From assembly GCA_949825045.1 (NCBI GenBank), contig OX463832.1:18966552-19030551 (forward strand): a stretch of DNA of 64,000 nt, given 5' to 3'. Every line of letters begins with the position of its first letter. Position 1 is the stretch's first letter. Made by a program: the position numbers and the translations under genes. Below, in pieces: positions 11,401-21,598 of the stretch. Below the pieces are notes generated by a model. It was given only the letters and a program-made list of their open reading frames with translations, was not told where the DNA came from and ran no database searches. This stretch comes from Argyresthia goedartella. Lineage: Eukaryota; Arthropoda; Insecta; Lepidoptera; Argyresthiidae.

Positions 11401-11829
11401 CGATAGCCCTCGGCAGTCCACCCATATTGCGAGTACATGTGTATATTATTTACCTAGGAAACCTACTTATGTATGTTCTGGATATTTACTACAACTAAAC
11501 CTTTGAAGAAGTTTCAAATATATGTATCAAACCATATGCTGTTTCAATCAGGCACCCTACAATCTTTTATTTACAGCCATTTATAGCATAATAATCGAAC
11601 CAAATTATGCAAACAATAGGTGCTGTGAAATCAATAGGGTTTTATAATTATATGTACATAACCGGTTATAGCTCTTCACTATCTTGAATGTGAATGATTT
11701 GTCAATCTATGTGAAATTGTAAAATTAAAAATTATAGAATGTGTATTGATTTTTTATATAAAAAAGTATTATTATGGTTGATGTACGTTGTTTCTTTATA
11801 ACATAGATAAAACATGTTTATATAGGCTT

Positions 11830-11890
11830 ATCCATTGCTTCTAGCCCCACACCAGGTTAGTTTGTGGGAACTGGTTTTTACCACTCAACA
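11830..11890 (-). mobile_element. SINE 3' fragment
   Basis: CCATTGCTTCTAGCCCCACA and the following bases resemble the non-tRNA part of the SINEs at 25560-25740 and 41085-41275. The tRNA-like head is missing. Nothing else was recognised in 11400-11940. Confidence 0.5.
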
Positions 11891-11939
11891 CTGACTACGT
11901 TAATAACCTATGAAATAATATATGAAATGAAATGATTTT

Positions 11940-12275
11940 TGACAGGTGTCACTATTTAACACAGGTGTAACTATTATTATTATTATTTCTTAATTAATGG
12001 CGGTCTAAAGTCTAGGTTAATTTCGCTAATGTCACGTGTTTTTCTAGATTTCACTGTATTTGGACAGGTTCACCTTCTAGAACCTGGAAATTTTAGTGTT
12101 GAATGTTGCTCCTTAGCATTACCCGGGAGGACGTGAAGGGCCGTAGGTTCCAAGTATCTCCTTAGGACGTGAGCAAACTGCCTCCCAGGTGTAACTATTT
12201 AACACATGTTTCACTATTTTTGACAGGTGTCACTATTTTGACAGGTGTCACTATTTTGACAGGTGTCACTATTTC
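11940..12275 (+). repeat. Iterated TGACAGGTGTCA subterminal motif, left Harbinger arm
   Basis: TGACAGGTGTCA, an inverted half-site pair TGACA-GG-TGTCA, occurs at about 11939 and then three times at about 18-base spacing between 12222 and 12273, always followed by CTATT. Two variants (CAGGTGTAACTATT) flank an unrelated stretch of about 210 bases (11977-12185). The mirror copies are at 15904-15996. The position at both outer ends of the inverted Harbinger pair suggests transposase-binding subterminal repeats. Confidence 0.6.
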
Positions 12276-12283
12276 TACTGATC

Positions 12284-12325
12284 CTAGAGCACTGGTTTGT
12301 ATGGAAGTACAAACCAGTGCTCTAG
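12284..12325. repeat. Perfect hairpin, 18-base arms, 6-base loop
   Basis: CTAGAGCACTGGTTTGTA (12284-12301) and its exact reverse complement (12308-12325) flank TGGAAG. In the right-hand mirror arm (about 15890-15906) only one CTAGAGCACTGG copy remains, so the hairpin is specific to the left arm. Confidence 0.8.
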
Positions 12326-12892
12326 AGTCTCTCGGCGAGATCATCATTTCGGATGACAGCTGTCAATCTAAAACCTGTCATATCTCGGAAACTACAGGAG
12401 GCCTACTATGACCTCTTAAATCTATTCAGTTTAAGGCCTTAAACTGAACTGCATTGCTAATTCGTACCATGACCTCTAAAAAGCAAGACAGTTTAAGCCC
12501 TTATTACGTCCAGCGTTTTCATGCAGTTCACCTTTTTTTTCCTCCTAAAATCGTACCATGACGTGCCATTTGACAAGCGCTCGGTGATTACTGAAACGCT
12601 CAACTTTCAAAGTAAATTTCAGTTATTTTCTTTATAATAATGGCAAGTGAGTAAACAGGTATTGTTTGAATTTTTTGAAACGGACAATAACTTGAATGAC
12701 AATTTAAAAAGAAATCGCCACCGCCTTACAAGGGAAATGTATGATCCCTTTCATTTAACTGACGACAAATTCGTCGAACTATCGGCTTACTCCCGACTTG
12801 GCTCAAAGTTTGTGCAAGGAACTGGCGACGAGTGGTAAACCACAGCCAAGTATATCGTCGGATTCCACCATAGAAACAAAAGTAAGAGTTTA

Positions 12893-13165
12893 TAATAATA
12901 ATAATAATAATAATAATACCTTGGACACCTTTTACACACATTGATCTAGCCCCAAACTAGGATTCCCTGTATCTTGGGTACTAGACAACGATATATGTAT
13001 ATACTTATATAGAGAAATATTATACTTAGATAGATAAACAACCATGACTAGGGTACAAACAATTCGTTCTCATCAAACAAACATTTGCCCCCACCGGGAC
13101 TCGAACCCGGGACCCTTGGTTTCGTAGGCAGCGTCACTACCGACTCGGCCATTCGGGTCGTCAAT
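12893..13165 (-). mobile_element. tRNA-derived SINE in a Harbinger intron
   Basis: On the minus strand a tRNA-like head (13165-13083) has an A box like TGGCCGAGTCGGTAGTG and a B box GGTTCGAGTCC. A body of about 170 bases and a (TTA)n tail ending near 12893 follow. The mirrored Harbinger copy lacks it, with a continuous AGAGTTTATGGAAATACATT at about 15294-15313, so this site is empty there. The flank at 13176-13255 carries short duplicated pieces of TTATGGAAATACATT. Confidence 0.75.
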
Positions 13166-13800
13166 GTGTCGGTCGTTATGGAAATACATTATGGAAATAT
13201 GTGTCGTACGTACGTACATACGTTATGGAAATTCGGGTCGTTATGGAAATACATTAGTTTTACTGTCAAGAGACTTAGGTAATTTCTAGTCAAGAGATCT
13301 AGACAGTGTACATCTAAATACCTACTCTTTTCTGTTGCAGTGTCTTACAGCTTTATCATTTTATGACTATGGAACATATCAAATGCCAACAGGTAAGATC
13401 CGTGGCTTTATTGCGTAACAAACCATATCAGCAGTACTGGGCATAGGTCACTGCAGCCATGAACTCATTAGAAATGGGAAATACCTATAAAGAATGCACA
13501 CAAACTGTAGAAGAATGTTGTACCTATGAATAGAATAAGGTGAATTTTTAATTGATACCATAGCTTTAATTATGTAGCTGTCAGACACCGGTTCTAAACA
13601 GTCGCTAATTTGAAAAGTTTATTTAAAATTAACACTTTTTTAATTTCAGGTGTAATTAAAAATATGGAGTGATGTTATTGGCTGCATTGATGGGACACTG
13701 GTAGCTATTGTAAACCCAAAAGGAGAGGAGAGGTATATCTGTCGGAAGGGCTATAATTCTCTAAATGTTTATTTGGTAAGATTAATCAATGATAATTATT

Positions 13801-14005
13801 ATGACCTCTGTGACACTGCGGTTATTATGACTCTGCCTACCATGCGAGAGGTCCCGGGTTCGATCCCCGGCTGGGGATAAATTAATAAAAAATTGGAAAA
13901 AGGTCTTGGGTGTTTATGTGTGTAATGTCGCTGTTGCTGGTTCCCACTACACAACAGTGTGGGGCCAAGCAATGTAAGTGCCTGTACATAAATGTTAATG
14001 TTTAT
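13801..14005 (+). mobile_element. tRNA-derived SINE in a Harbinger intron
   Basis: The tRNA-like head has CATGCGAGAGGTCCCGGGTT and CGATCCCCGGCTGGGG (B box). The body GTCTTGGGTGTTTATGTGTG then GGTTCCCACTACACA matches the SINEs at 25027 and, reversed, at 25560 and 41085. It lies between Harbinger blocks 3 and 4, in line with the transposase. Confidence 0.75.
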
Positions 14006-14206
14006 TTAGTTGTATGTTGATGCCAGTTATGGTGGATCCACACATGACTCATTTAGATGATCAGTGCATCCTTCTTCCCAACTTCATGACTATTTCAAAG
14101 GCCTCAGTAATAATGTGGTAATAATAAAGGCTGTTAGGTAAGCTGTTCTAAATGTATTTCTAAGAATGGATTATTTTGTTGGGATACCTGCCTACAGTAC
14201 ACAGAC

Positions 14207-14254
14207 TATCAAAATAAAACTGGAATCCATATGGATTCCAGTTTTATTTTGATA
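14207..14254. repeat. Perfect 48-base palindrome
   Basis: The arm TATCAAAATAAAACTGGAAT continues with CCAT and is followed immediately by its exact reverse complement, centred between 14230 and 14231, with no spacer. It lies just beyond the end of the left Harbinger remnant. Confidence 0.95.
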
Positions 14255-14269
14255 ATTCTGATTAATATT

Positions 14270-14301
14270 AATAATTCTGATTAATATTAATCAGAATTAT
14301 T
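14270..14301. repeat. Perfect 32-base palindrome
   Basis: AATAATTCTGATTAAT and its exact complement are centred between 14285 and 14286, only 16 bases after the 48-base palindrome. Part of one arm is also directly repeated at 14253-14270. From 14302 to 14771 there is no recognised feature; 14430-14640 is noticeably GC-richer than its surroundings. Confidence 0.95.
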
Positions 14302-14771
14302 TTATTTAGTAAACAAACAGAAATTTACAAATAAATATGCTACTTATTTCTGAATTATTATAATAATAGTTTATAAAGTTTAAATAGTACTAATAAAACT
14401 ATTAGATCTTGCTGGTACACTGACTGAAATGTCCTAGTACGGAGCGCTCTCTCTGATGACCGAGCAGGCACAAGAATAGCGGAACGGAAAGCGACTGATC
14501 TACGAATCAGGTGCCGGCGCTGTCTAACGCCCCCGTCGCACCTCACGTCCACGCGTCAAACACCTCTGAAAAGTGACTACTGCGCATTCAAGGACAGCGT
14601 TCTTTACTCCTGGCGCGGGCTGTACCAGCCGGTGCATCCGCTATCCGTCATTAGCCACGGCAACAAGGGATAGCCTTTATATCTCCTGTAATGGAATAAA
14701 ATCGCAATGAACATAGGTTCATACTCACAAAAGTGCATTTAAAAATGATTGATTAGATATATTAGGTACCT

Positions 14772-14794
14772 AGTCGGTCCTTAAGTTCTGTCAC
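14772..14794 (+). mobile_element. Lone mariner terminal repeat
   Basis: AGTCGGTCCTTAAGTTCTGT plus CAC matches the 23-base terminal repeat of the mariner at 1083-2390 at 20 of 23 positions. No partner end or transposase was seen nearby, so this is a truncated copy or a MITE end. Confidence 0.55.
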
Positions 14795-14833
14795 AAGGTT
14801 TTTGATAGATAAAACTCAGCAATAAACTTTTTC

Positions 14834-15553
14834 TTATTCCAAATTTTTAATTACACCTGAAATTAAAAAAGTGTTAATTATAGATAAACTTTTCAAATTA
14901 GCGACTGTTTAGAACCGGTGTCTGACAGCTACATAATTAAAGCTAACCATAGCTTTAATTATGTAGCTGTCAGACATATTTAATTGATACCAATCAATTA
15001 AAAATTCACCTTATTATATTCATAGGTACAACATTCTTCTACAGTTTGTGTGTATTCTTTATAGGTATTTCCCATTTCTAATGAGTTCATTGCTGCAGTG
15101 ATCTATGCCCAGTACTGCTGATATGGTTTGTTACGCAATAAAGCCACGGATCTTACCTGTTGGCATTTGATATGTTCCATAGTCATAAAATGATAAAGCT
15201 GTAAGACCCTGCAACAGAAAAGAGTAGGTATTTAGATGTACACTGTCTAGATCTCTTGACTAGAAATTATCTAAGTCTCTTGACAGTAAAACTAATGTAT
15301 TTCCATAAACTCTTACTTTTGTTTCTATGGAGGAATCCGACGATTTACTTGGCTGTGGTTTACCACTCGTCGCCAGTTCCTTGCACAAACTTTGAGCCAA
15401 GTCGGGAGTAAGCCGATAGTTCGACGAATTTGTCGTCAGTTAAATGAAAGGGATCATACATTTCCCTTGTAAGGCGGTGGCGATTTCTTTTTAAATTGTC
15501 ATTCAAGTTATGGTCCTTTTCAAAAAATTCAAACAATACCTGTTTACTCACTT
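14834..15553 (-). pseudogene. PIF/Harbinger transposase fossil, right inverted copy
   Basis: This is the reverse complement of 12640-13667. Block 1 (15553-15310) again gives DPFHLTDDKFVEL with the same frame break before YRLTPDLA, and ends at a donor. Block 2 (about 15213-15161) reads GLTALSFYDYGTYQMPTG. The copy stops near 14834, at the acceptor of block 3, so IDGT and all later parts are missing. The intron here has no SINE and is about 105 bases. A stretch at 15580-15670 is present here but deleted in the left copy, so neither copy derives from the other unchanged. Dead by truncation and frameshift. Confidence 0.8.
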
Positions 15554-15903
15554 GCCATTATTATAAAGAAAATAACTAAAAAGTACTTGAACAATCGCAA
15601 AGCGTCTACTAAACTATCAACTTCAAGACAACAATTCATCTCAGAGCAACTTTTTAAACATTGTTTACTTTGACAGTTGAGCGTTTCAGTAATCGCCGAG
15701 CGCTTGTCAAATGGCACGTCATGGTACGATTTTAGGAGGAAAAAAAAGGTGAACTGCATGAAAACGCTGGACGTAATAAGGGCTTAAACTGTCTTGCTTT
15801 TTAGAGGTCATGGTACGAATTAGCAATGCAGTTCAGTTTAAGGCCTTAAACTGAATAGATTTAAGAGGTCATAGTAGGCCTCCTGATCCTAGAGCACTGG
15901 CAT

Positions 15904-15996
15904 GGAGGTATGACAGGTGTTAAAAAGTGGCACCTGTCAAAACTCACCATACGTGTCAAAATCATGACACCTGTCAAAATTAGTGACACCTGTCAA
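15904..15996 (-). repeat. Iterated TGACAGGTGTCA motif, right Harbinger arm
   Basis: Reading the minus strand, GACAGGTGTCA or close variants (GACAGGTGTCATG, GACACGTATGG, GACAGGTGCCAC) occur four times, followed inward by the same CCAGTGCTCTAGGATC and AGGAGGCCTACTATGACC as the left arm. The outer flank AAATGATTGTTGACAGGTGT matches the left flank AAATGATTTTTGACAGGTGT (about 11929), so these may be the element's original ends. Confidence 0.6.
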
Positions 15997-16083
15997 CAAT
16001 CATTTAATTTTATAATATTAGGTTATTTACATAGTAGGTAGGTTAGGTAGAGCATCTTTCGAGGATGGAGCGTGGATTTAGAT

Positions 16084-16125
16084 CAGTGGCACGAGGAGGA
16101 ATGATAAATCCTCCTCGTGTCACTG
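16084..16125. repeat. Hairpin with 17-base arms plus a third copy
   Basis: CAGTGGCACGAGGAGGA and TCCTCCTCGTGTCACTG pair with one mismatch around ATGATAAA. A further GGTGGCACGAGGAGG lies at about 16138-16152. Confidence 0.75.
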
Positions 16126-16314
16126 GTGGAACGATATGGTGGCACGAGGAGGTCGGGGTTACTATTCAAATAAATATAAAATAAAAAAGTATATGAATAC
16201 AAGTGAATTATTCAGTCCAACTCAACTCAAACTCTAAATATCTAATCATGACATTCGGTCATTAGAGACTATTCGAGTGTTATGGTATCTGTGATCTCTT
16301 TCTCCAATTACAAC

Positions 16315-16476
16315 CTAGGCATCCAATTCTGTAACTACACTATCATCACTATCAACATCTAAGGCTTTGATAGCAGCTACAGCTGTGGAATACTTTTTTG
16401 TTTTGACAAAACCAGGGATCTTACATTTTTCATATCTATCTTTACGTAAAACTTTTTTAACCTTATTTATGAGGGC
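16315..16476 (-). pseudogene. Unrecognised coding-like fragment
   Basis: On the minus strand a frame of about 53 codons starts within KVKKVLRKDRYEKCKIPGFV and ends with DSDDSVVTELDA and TAG at 16315-16317. Upstream (about 16480-16540) another frame reads VSGVNIGEIKKLL, as if a frameshift separates the two. The composition (lysine-rich, then acidic) looks protein-like, but I recognise no family. It may be the 3' end of a decayed transposon or retrogene. Confidence 0.3.
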
Positions 16477-17650
16477 CAGTACACTTTGTTAGTAGCTTTT
16501 TAATTTCACCGATATTTACACCTGAAACTTTTAGGATCGTTTTTAGAACGAACCCAACTATCCAATGAAATATCACGACAACCCTAGTAAACGGCACTCT
16601 TTTTAAAGTCATCTACGACCAAAATACTTGTCAAGACGAATTAAACGAACCCAAATTCGATGGGGTTGCGTCGTTTTATTACGGAGTTCCCATGGCCACC
16701 TTCCAGCTCCACATAGAAATATTGCATTGTCATTGGTTTAAAAATCCATTGCAACATTTCAGATCACTTGGAAATCGGCAAATGGGTCAAATTAAACTTG
16801 CAAGATTTGACGAACAGACGGATGGATAGAGCCCGGGACAGGTGAAACCAAATAAAAGCTTATAAATAGTAAGGTACATTAAATATTTATTTATATTTTT
16901 GGATGAGTCTCGTTAATTGCTTAAGTTTACTACCCATTGCTGATCGAGAGATTGAGATATCAGTAGATATTCTGCATTATGTTAGTTTCAAATATCTACA
17001 GAAGATAGAGATGAAGTGACATAATAATTGACACCGATGCTTGTATATTCTTTTAATAAATAGGTTCACTCAACTAATTAAAGTACATACAAAATAATTC
17101 ACATTCGAGCTAACTCACTAGAAGAACTTGCGTCAACATATCTCTATACCAGGAGCACCAGCATGGCCGATATCTACAGAAGCTAAAGTTGAGACTAAGC
17201 CCTGACAGATGGAACGCGGGTTACCATCTCTGGATAACATTGAAAACTTCTTACGAGTGGTTAAAGTTATTCACAGAATAACGTTGACAAGCGTTTGAAA
17301 GAGTGGCACTTACAATAACCGAACTAAAACTTTATGGCGGAACGTTAAATGCAATACAGAGCCGGTGGCTAAAACAGGAACTGAAGTTGTCAGTATGAAC
17401 ACGGGATGTGGACCAGTTCAGGCTGTGTCCCTGTAAGTATGACTTTCATGTTGCACATTCTGCTGTCTGTGTGTGTTCACTCCCACACAGGTAAATCGCT
17501 TCGGAGCTCCGTAGAGGGCTGACCTGCAGCCTCCTTGCGCTGCGTGGCTTCCTCCATCTGGTGACAGCAAATTTTATATTAATACCTCAGATGAGAACTT
17601 GAAACCCTACAATACCAGGAGCAGTTCAGCTTTCCTTTTCTGGAGGGGGG
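16477..17650. other. No recognised gene
   Basis: No convincing coding exon, tRNA-like head or known repeat was identified. A run of G at 17643-17658 marks the boundary with the truncated LINE that follows. Confidence 0.4.
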
Positions 17651-17707
17651 GGGGGGGGACCACTTTGAGATACAGTCAAGATCGTAATTAATTTTTTCCA
17701 TAGTAGC

Positions 17708-19755
17708 TTAGAAATTACCAACGTCCATTGGGATGTAGAGCTGTAGATCGTCAGCGTATATATGGTATTTGCAACTGGAGATTGCCTTGACTATATCGGC
17801 AGTTTATATATTAAATAAAAGAGGCCCCAATATGGACCCCTGAGGAACGCCTCTGTTCATTGGAACGCATTCTGAAGAAGTACACGAGCCATCCAATTTG
17901 CGAAGAACAACTCGCTGTTGCCGATTTTTAAGGTAGCTATCGAAACAATTGCGAGATTCAATGTCGAAGCCATAATAAGTGAGTTTCGACAGTAGCAGAG
18001 TAGTATTAATACAGTCAAATGCTCTCGAAAAATCTAGTAACGCCAATATCGTACATCTTGCGAACCAAGTATATTATCCACCACATCAAGGAGCGCCGTG
18101 GAAGTACCTCTCCCCTTTCTGAAGCCTGACTGGTGTAATGGTAAGATGCTATTTTTTTCGCAATAATGAATAACCTGATCATAAATAGCCCTCTCCAGAA
18201 TTTAGGACAAATACGGTAGTAAACTTATTGGTCTCAGATTTTTAACGCTGACTGGATTGTTATTCTTGGGTATGGGTCGGACCAATGCTGTTTTCCAAAG
18301 TTCCGGGAATTCAGAGGACATGATAGATTTGTTCACTATTGTAGTAATAACATCGAGAGTGGAGGGGAGTGCCATTACGATCATATCCATGACTATACCA
18401 TCCACACCTTGCGCATTCGTATCAATTGAGAGAATTATCTTAGCAATTGTAGTATTAGTCACAGTGTTTAATTTGAAATTTGCTGTACTACTGTGTTTAT
18501 GATGTTCAAAATATGTTAATTGAGACAGCTGTACCTCATTAGTGCCAGGAATTCTAGTAAAGTGGTCATTTATGTCGGCTGGATCATTTAGATGTGCTGG
18601 TATGTCCGCATCATTTTTGAAATTCGGAAGTACTGTTTCTTTTAAATTTTTCCACAAATGTTTTGGATTATTTATCTTCTGATTGATTTTCTGTTCAAAG
18701 AAAACCTTCTTTTCATGGAACATGCTCACGTTGACTAGGTTTTTGAGAGTTTTATACCTTTCTCTATTTGAATCATTCTTAGATCTACGATATTTGCTGT
18801 GAGATTCATCCCGAAGTTTCATCATGTATCTCATATTACTAGTTAAACAAGGCTTTGGCTTATCGCGTAGAACCATGGTTTTTTCAGGGGCATATTTATC
18901 GAATAAATCCAAAATAAGTTTACTGAAGGCATTTACCATCTCATTAACATTTTGTAATTCAGATATTTTATCCCAATTGTAGGAATCTAGCTCCCTGTTA
19001 AACTCTTTATCATCAATTGACTTTAGCGGTCGATATGTAATTTTTTTGTTTGGTGTCTTCTCTTTCTTTATCTTAAACTCTCCAGTTACCATAGCATGAG
19101 CTCCCAAATCCGGTGCATAATAAACATCCACATTTTGCACTAATAGAGCATCGGTACATATTAAGTCTATTAGTGTTGCACTATTATCTGTGAAATGAGT
19201 GGGTTCCGTTACGCGATTTACTAAATTAGTAGTCTTTAAAAATAGTTCCAGTTTTCTTGTTTTCGAGTCATGCATATTAAGAGTATTTATATTGAAGTCC
19301 CCTACCAATATGATCCTATCGTATCGAGTAAAAGAAGTAATAGATTCAGTGAGTCCATCAAAAAATAAGTCTACATCTAACCACTGAGGACGGTAAGCAG
19401 TACCTACTATCAACCTTGTAGATTTCAAGTTGAGAGACAGCCACATCTGTTCGACACCGTCAGTGTTGGGTGGGTGCGGGATAGTCCGAGCAGCTACGCC
19501 TTGTTTGACATAAAAGCCGACCCCACCACCACGACTGAGACGCCCAGAAGGTCTCGGGATATGACGTATTCGATACCCGGGCACACTCGGGGCACAGCCC
19601 TTAGTGCCCTTTTGAAGCCAGGTCTCATTTATCGCTACAATATCTGGTGATTGCCTCCCAAAAGCCACAATAGTCTCATCATGTTTTGTACCCAGAGATC
19701 CCGCATTAAATAGACCCACCTTAATGTTAACTAACTTAGATTTATAGGAGACCAT
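17708..19755 (-). pseudogene. LINE ORF2: endonuclease and partial reverse transcriptase
   Basis: The 517-residue frame from 19755 begins with an APE-type endonuclease: IKVGLFNAGSLGTKHDE, AINETWLQKG, LVGDFNINTLN, then the histidine region LGAHAMVTGEF (usually SDH). A linker and the RT start (LRPISLLPYLS) end at a stop near 18202. RT continues in other frames with LHQSGFRKGRGT, MALLDFSRAFDCI, GVPQGSILGPLLFNI and YADDLQLYI, ending near 17708. Small indels break the frame near 18200 and 18050, and the RT C-terminus is lost. An SAH-for-SDH change in the endonuclease would also weaken it. Confidence 0.8.
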
Positions 19756-20159
19756 AGCTGCAAATAAGTGATATCAAATAAAAGCTAGTTCTATCTCTCG
19801 TCCTAGTTTCGCAGTTTAATTCTTTCTGCCAGGGGAAAATAACCAGTTTTGTTTTTGAAAAATAGATACGTAGGCAAAGAACACATTTACTATCATTTAA
19901 ATTAACCAAGCATATTAAATAATCCACACTGATAAACATAAACGTACATGTAATATATAAACGCGAATATAATATAATATAAATTATATCATAATATTTA
20001 AATAATAGGGTACAGTTGGGCCTTATTTTCATAACAAATATAGAACAATAAATATTCATAAATATGCAAATCATTTGTAAAAACAGTTTCATCAAAAATA
20101 AAACCACTATTCTTTCATGATGGGTTAATAACACTGTATGACTTAGGATCGTGCAGTTT

Positions 20160-21420
20160 CTATGTCTCTTGCTGTCCCACTGTCTTTGGGAAAACCCGCA
20201 ATAGATCTCCCTCGGAGCGGATCCTGTGGAATGTACCCTTATCGTGTTCTCTTGCCATTATGTGTCCCTCTCTTACCCAGACAAATCTCCAGCCATTGAA
20301 AGCGGCTAGTGAGCGGGCATTTGCCAATAGCACCCTGTTAGTTTTGGTGAGCCGCTCGTTAACGTAGAACTTGCCTGGTTGGTGTTCAGGGAGACCCATA
20401 TCGGCGGTTGTTACCCCTCTTCTCACACGCGCCGCGGCGATGAGGTCGTCACGAAGCCTCCTCCGGGACAGGCGCACGGTAATGGGGCGAGGCTTGTTCC
20501 GCTGGGCTTCATCTGCGCGGTTACGCCGGGCTCCTACACGGGTCGCGCTCACAATGTCGTGCTCCTGTAGCGTGAGATCAAGCTTCGCGGCGGCAGAAAT
20601 GACAATATGTCCCACAGACTCGTTTGCGGTTTCGGGAATATTCGCTAGCTCAACGTCGTTTGACAGGCATGACTGAATACTATCGTTTAGCTCCAGTTTG
20701 AGGTCGGCATAATAATTTTGTTGTTCCATTGTTCCGGCAAATGTTTGTTGATTTTTAAATGCAATTAGTTCCGAGCGTAGTTTGTCATTTTCGCGCTCCA
20801 TATTTTCAATCTTTAAACCCATTTCTGACACCTTACAAAAAGTGTCTGATAGTGTGGTAGAGAGCGTGTTTGTTGTCGCTGTAAACTCTTCTTTCAGTTG
20901 TGCACAGGCTTGACTGATCCTCTTCGATAAGATCGCAGCAACTTCATTCAGTTTAGTGTTCAGAATACCTGTGAGCCTGGAGTCCAATATTCTGGTAAGT
21001 TGTTCTGCAGTCATGGATCCGACGGTGTCCGGTGTTGGCGTAGGGGATTATTACCTTCAGGTTTTGGTCGCTTTACCGTGAGACTCAGAGATGTCTTGTT
21101 GAGGTCCTCAGAGGCGGAGGTATTAACCAGCAATTCATCGCATGACATATCTGTGATGTCAGCCGTATTGGAGAGGATAAACTCTTGTAAGTCGTGTTGT
21201 TTTCTAGTCGGGGTGTTGTCGTTACTTGCTCCTCTTCGCGTACTAACGTTTATGCATTGCGAGCACTGCCACTTTTCGCGTAGCTGTGCGGTGTTAGCCA
21301 GATAGTAAGCTGGGGGCATGTTCAGGCATTGGTAATGATATGGAAAGCGGCAAGCCAGACACTGGAGCAGTTCAATGGAATCAATAGCCCTTTTACAAGC
21401 GGTGCAGTTCATATTCAAGC
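20160..21420 (-). pseudogene. LINE ORF1: PHD finger, coiled coil, C-terminal domain
   Basis: The first segment (about 21420-21011) has a C4HC3-like PHD: MNCTACKRAID, LLQCLACRFPYHYQCLN, KWQCSQC. A linker ends at a stop at 21011. The continuation (21014-20160, 284 residues) starts MTAEQLTRILDSRL and has a coiled coil (KVSEMGLKIENMERENDKLR) and a C-terminal domain with FYVNERLTKTNRVLLANA and WRFVWVREGHI, typical of RNA-binding ORF1 proteins of this group. A one-base indel near 21045 splits what was one ORF. The upstream reading frame is open all the way back into the host zinc-finger exon. Confidence 0.75.
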
Positions 21421-21524
21421 TATGGGCGGCCGACGTTATGTGTAGATGACTCATTGCGATACTGGTGGTGATGAGTGTCTGTATGTGTGTATATAATATG
21501 TGCGTGTCGCTACGTATGTGTAAC

Positions 21525-21597
21525 CTGTGAGTGCGTGTCGCGCTGCCTGTACCGCTTTGAGTTCGGTTTGCGCAGTTGGAAGTGGTTGGTGTATATA
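21525..21597 (-). repeat. Diverged tandem copy of the exon 3' end and donor
   Basis: This copy aligns with 21599-21672. In one frame it reads NHFQLRKPNSKRYRQRDTHS against the exon's [20 protein letters not shown]. It is out of frame with the upstream exon and ends in a donor-like CAG/GTTACA. Confidence 0.7.
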
Positions 21598-21598
21598 C

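Larger units (their letters stand above)
12640..14155 (+). pseudogene. PIF/Harbinger transposase fossil, left copy (HARBI1-like)
   Basis: HARBI1-like nuclease remains split over exon-like blocks. Block 1 (12647-12887) has DPFHLTDDKFVEL, then one frame over YRLTPDLAQSLCKELATSGK, and ends at a GTAAGA donor. Block 2 (about 13342-13391) reads LTALSFYDYGTYQMPTG between AG and GTAAGA. Block 3 (13650-13775) carries DVIGCIDGTLVAIV, with the first catalytic D, then RKGYNSLNVYL. Block 4 (14010-14155) reads VDASYGGSTHDSFR followed by TGA where Trp is expected. The third catalytic region is absent. SINEs sit in two of its introns. The frameshift after FVEL is shared with the mirror copy. Confidence 0.8.
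17660..21470 (-). mobile_element. Non-LTR retrotransposon with PHD-type ORF1, 3' truncated
   Basis: In minus-strand order it has a PHD-like finger (about 21430-21290), the rest of ORF1 (to 20160), an AT-rich gap of about 400 bases, an endonuclease (19755-18900) and reverse transcriptase to just past YADD (about 17708). Homology then stops near the G run at 17643-17658, so the RT thumb and 3' end are missing. A PHD in ORF1 plus an APE endonuclease fits the CR1/Jockey group. It lies in the same orientation as the zinc-finger gene and starts within about 130 bases of the exon at 21599-21742. Confidence 0.85.

Noticed and set aside
12169..12411. 80-codon frame with TGVTILTGVTI repeats
   Set aside because: It is a translation of the GACAGGTGTCACTATT tandem motif, not a gene.
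19742..20134. 130-codon frame between LINE ORF1 and ORF2
   Set aside because: Extremely AT-rich, hydrophobic low-complexity translation with no domain; probably an untranslated linker or insertion.
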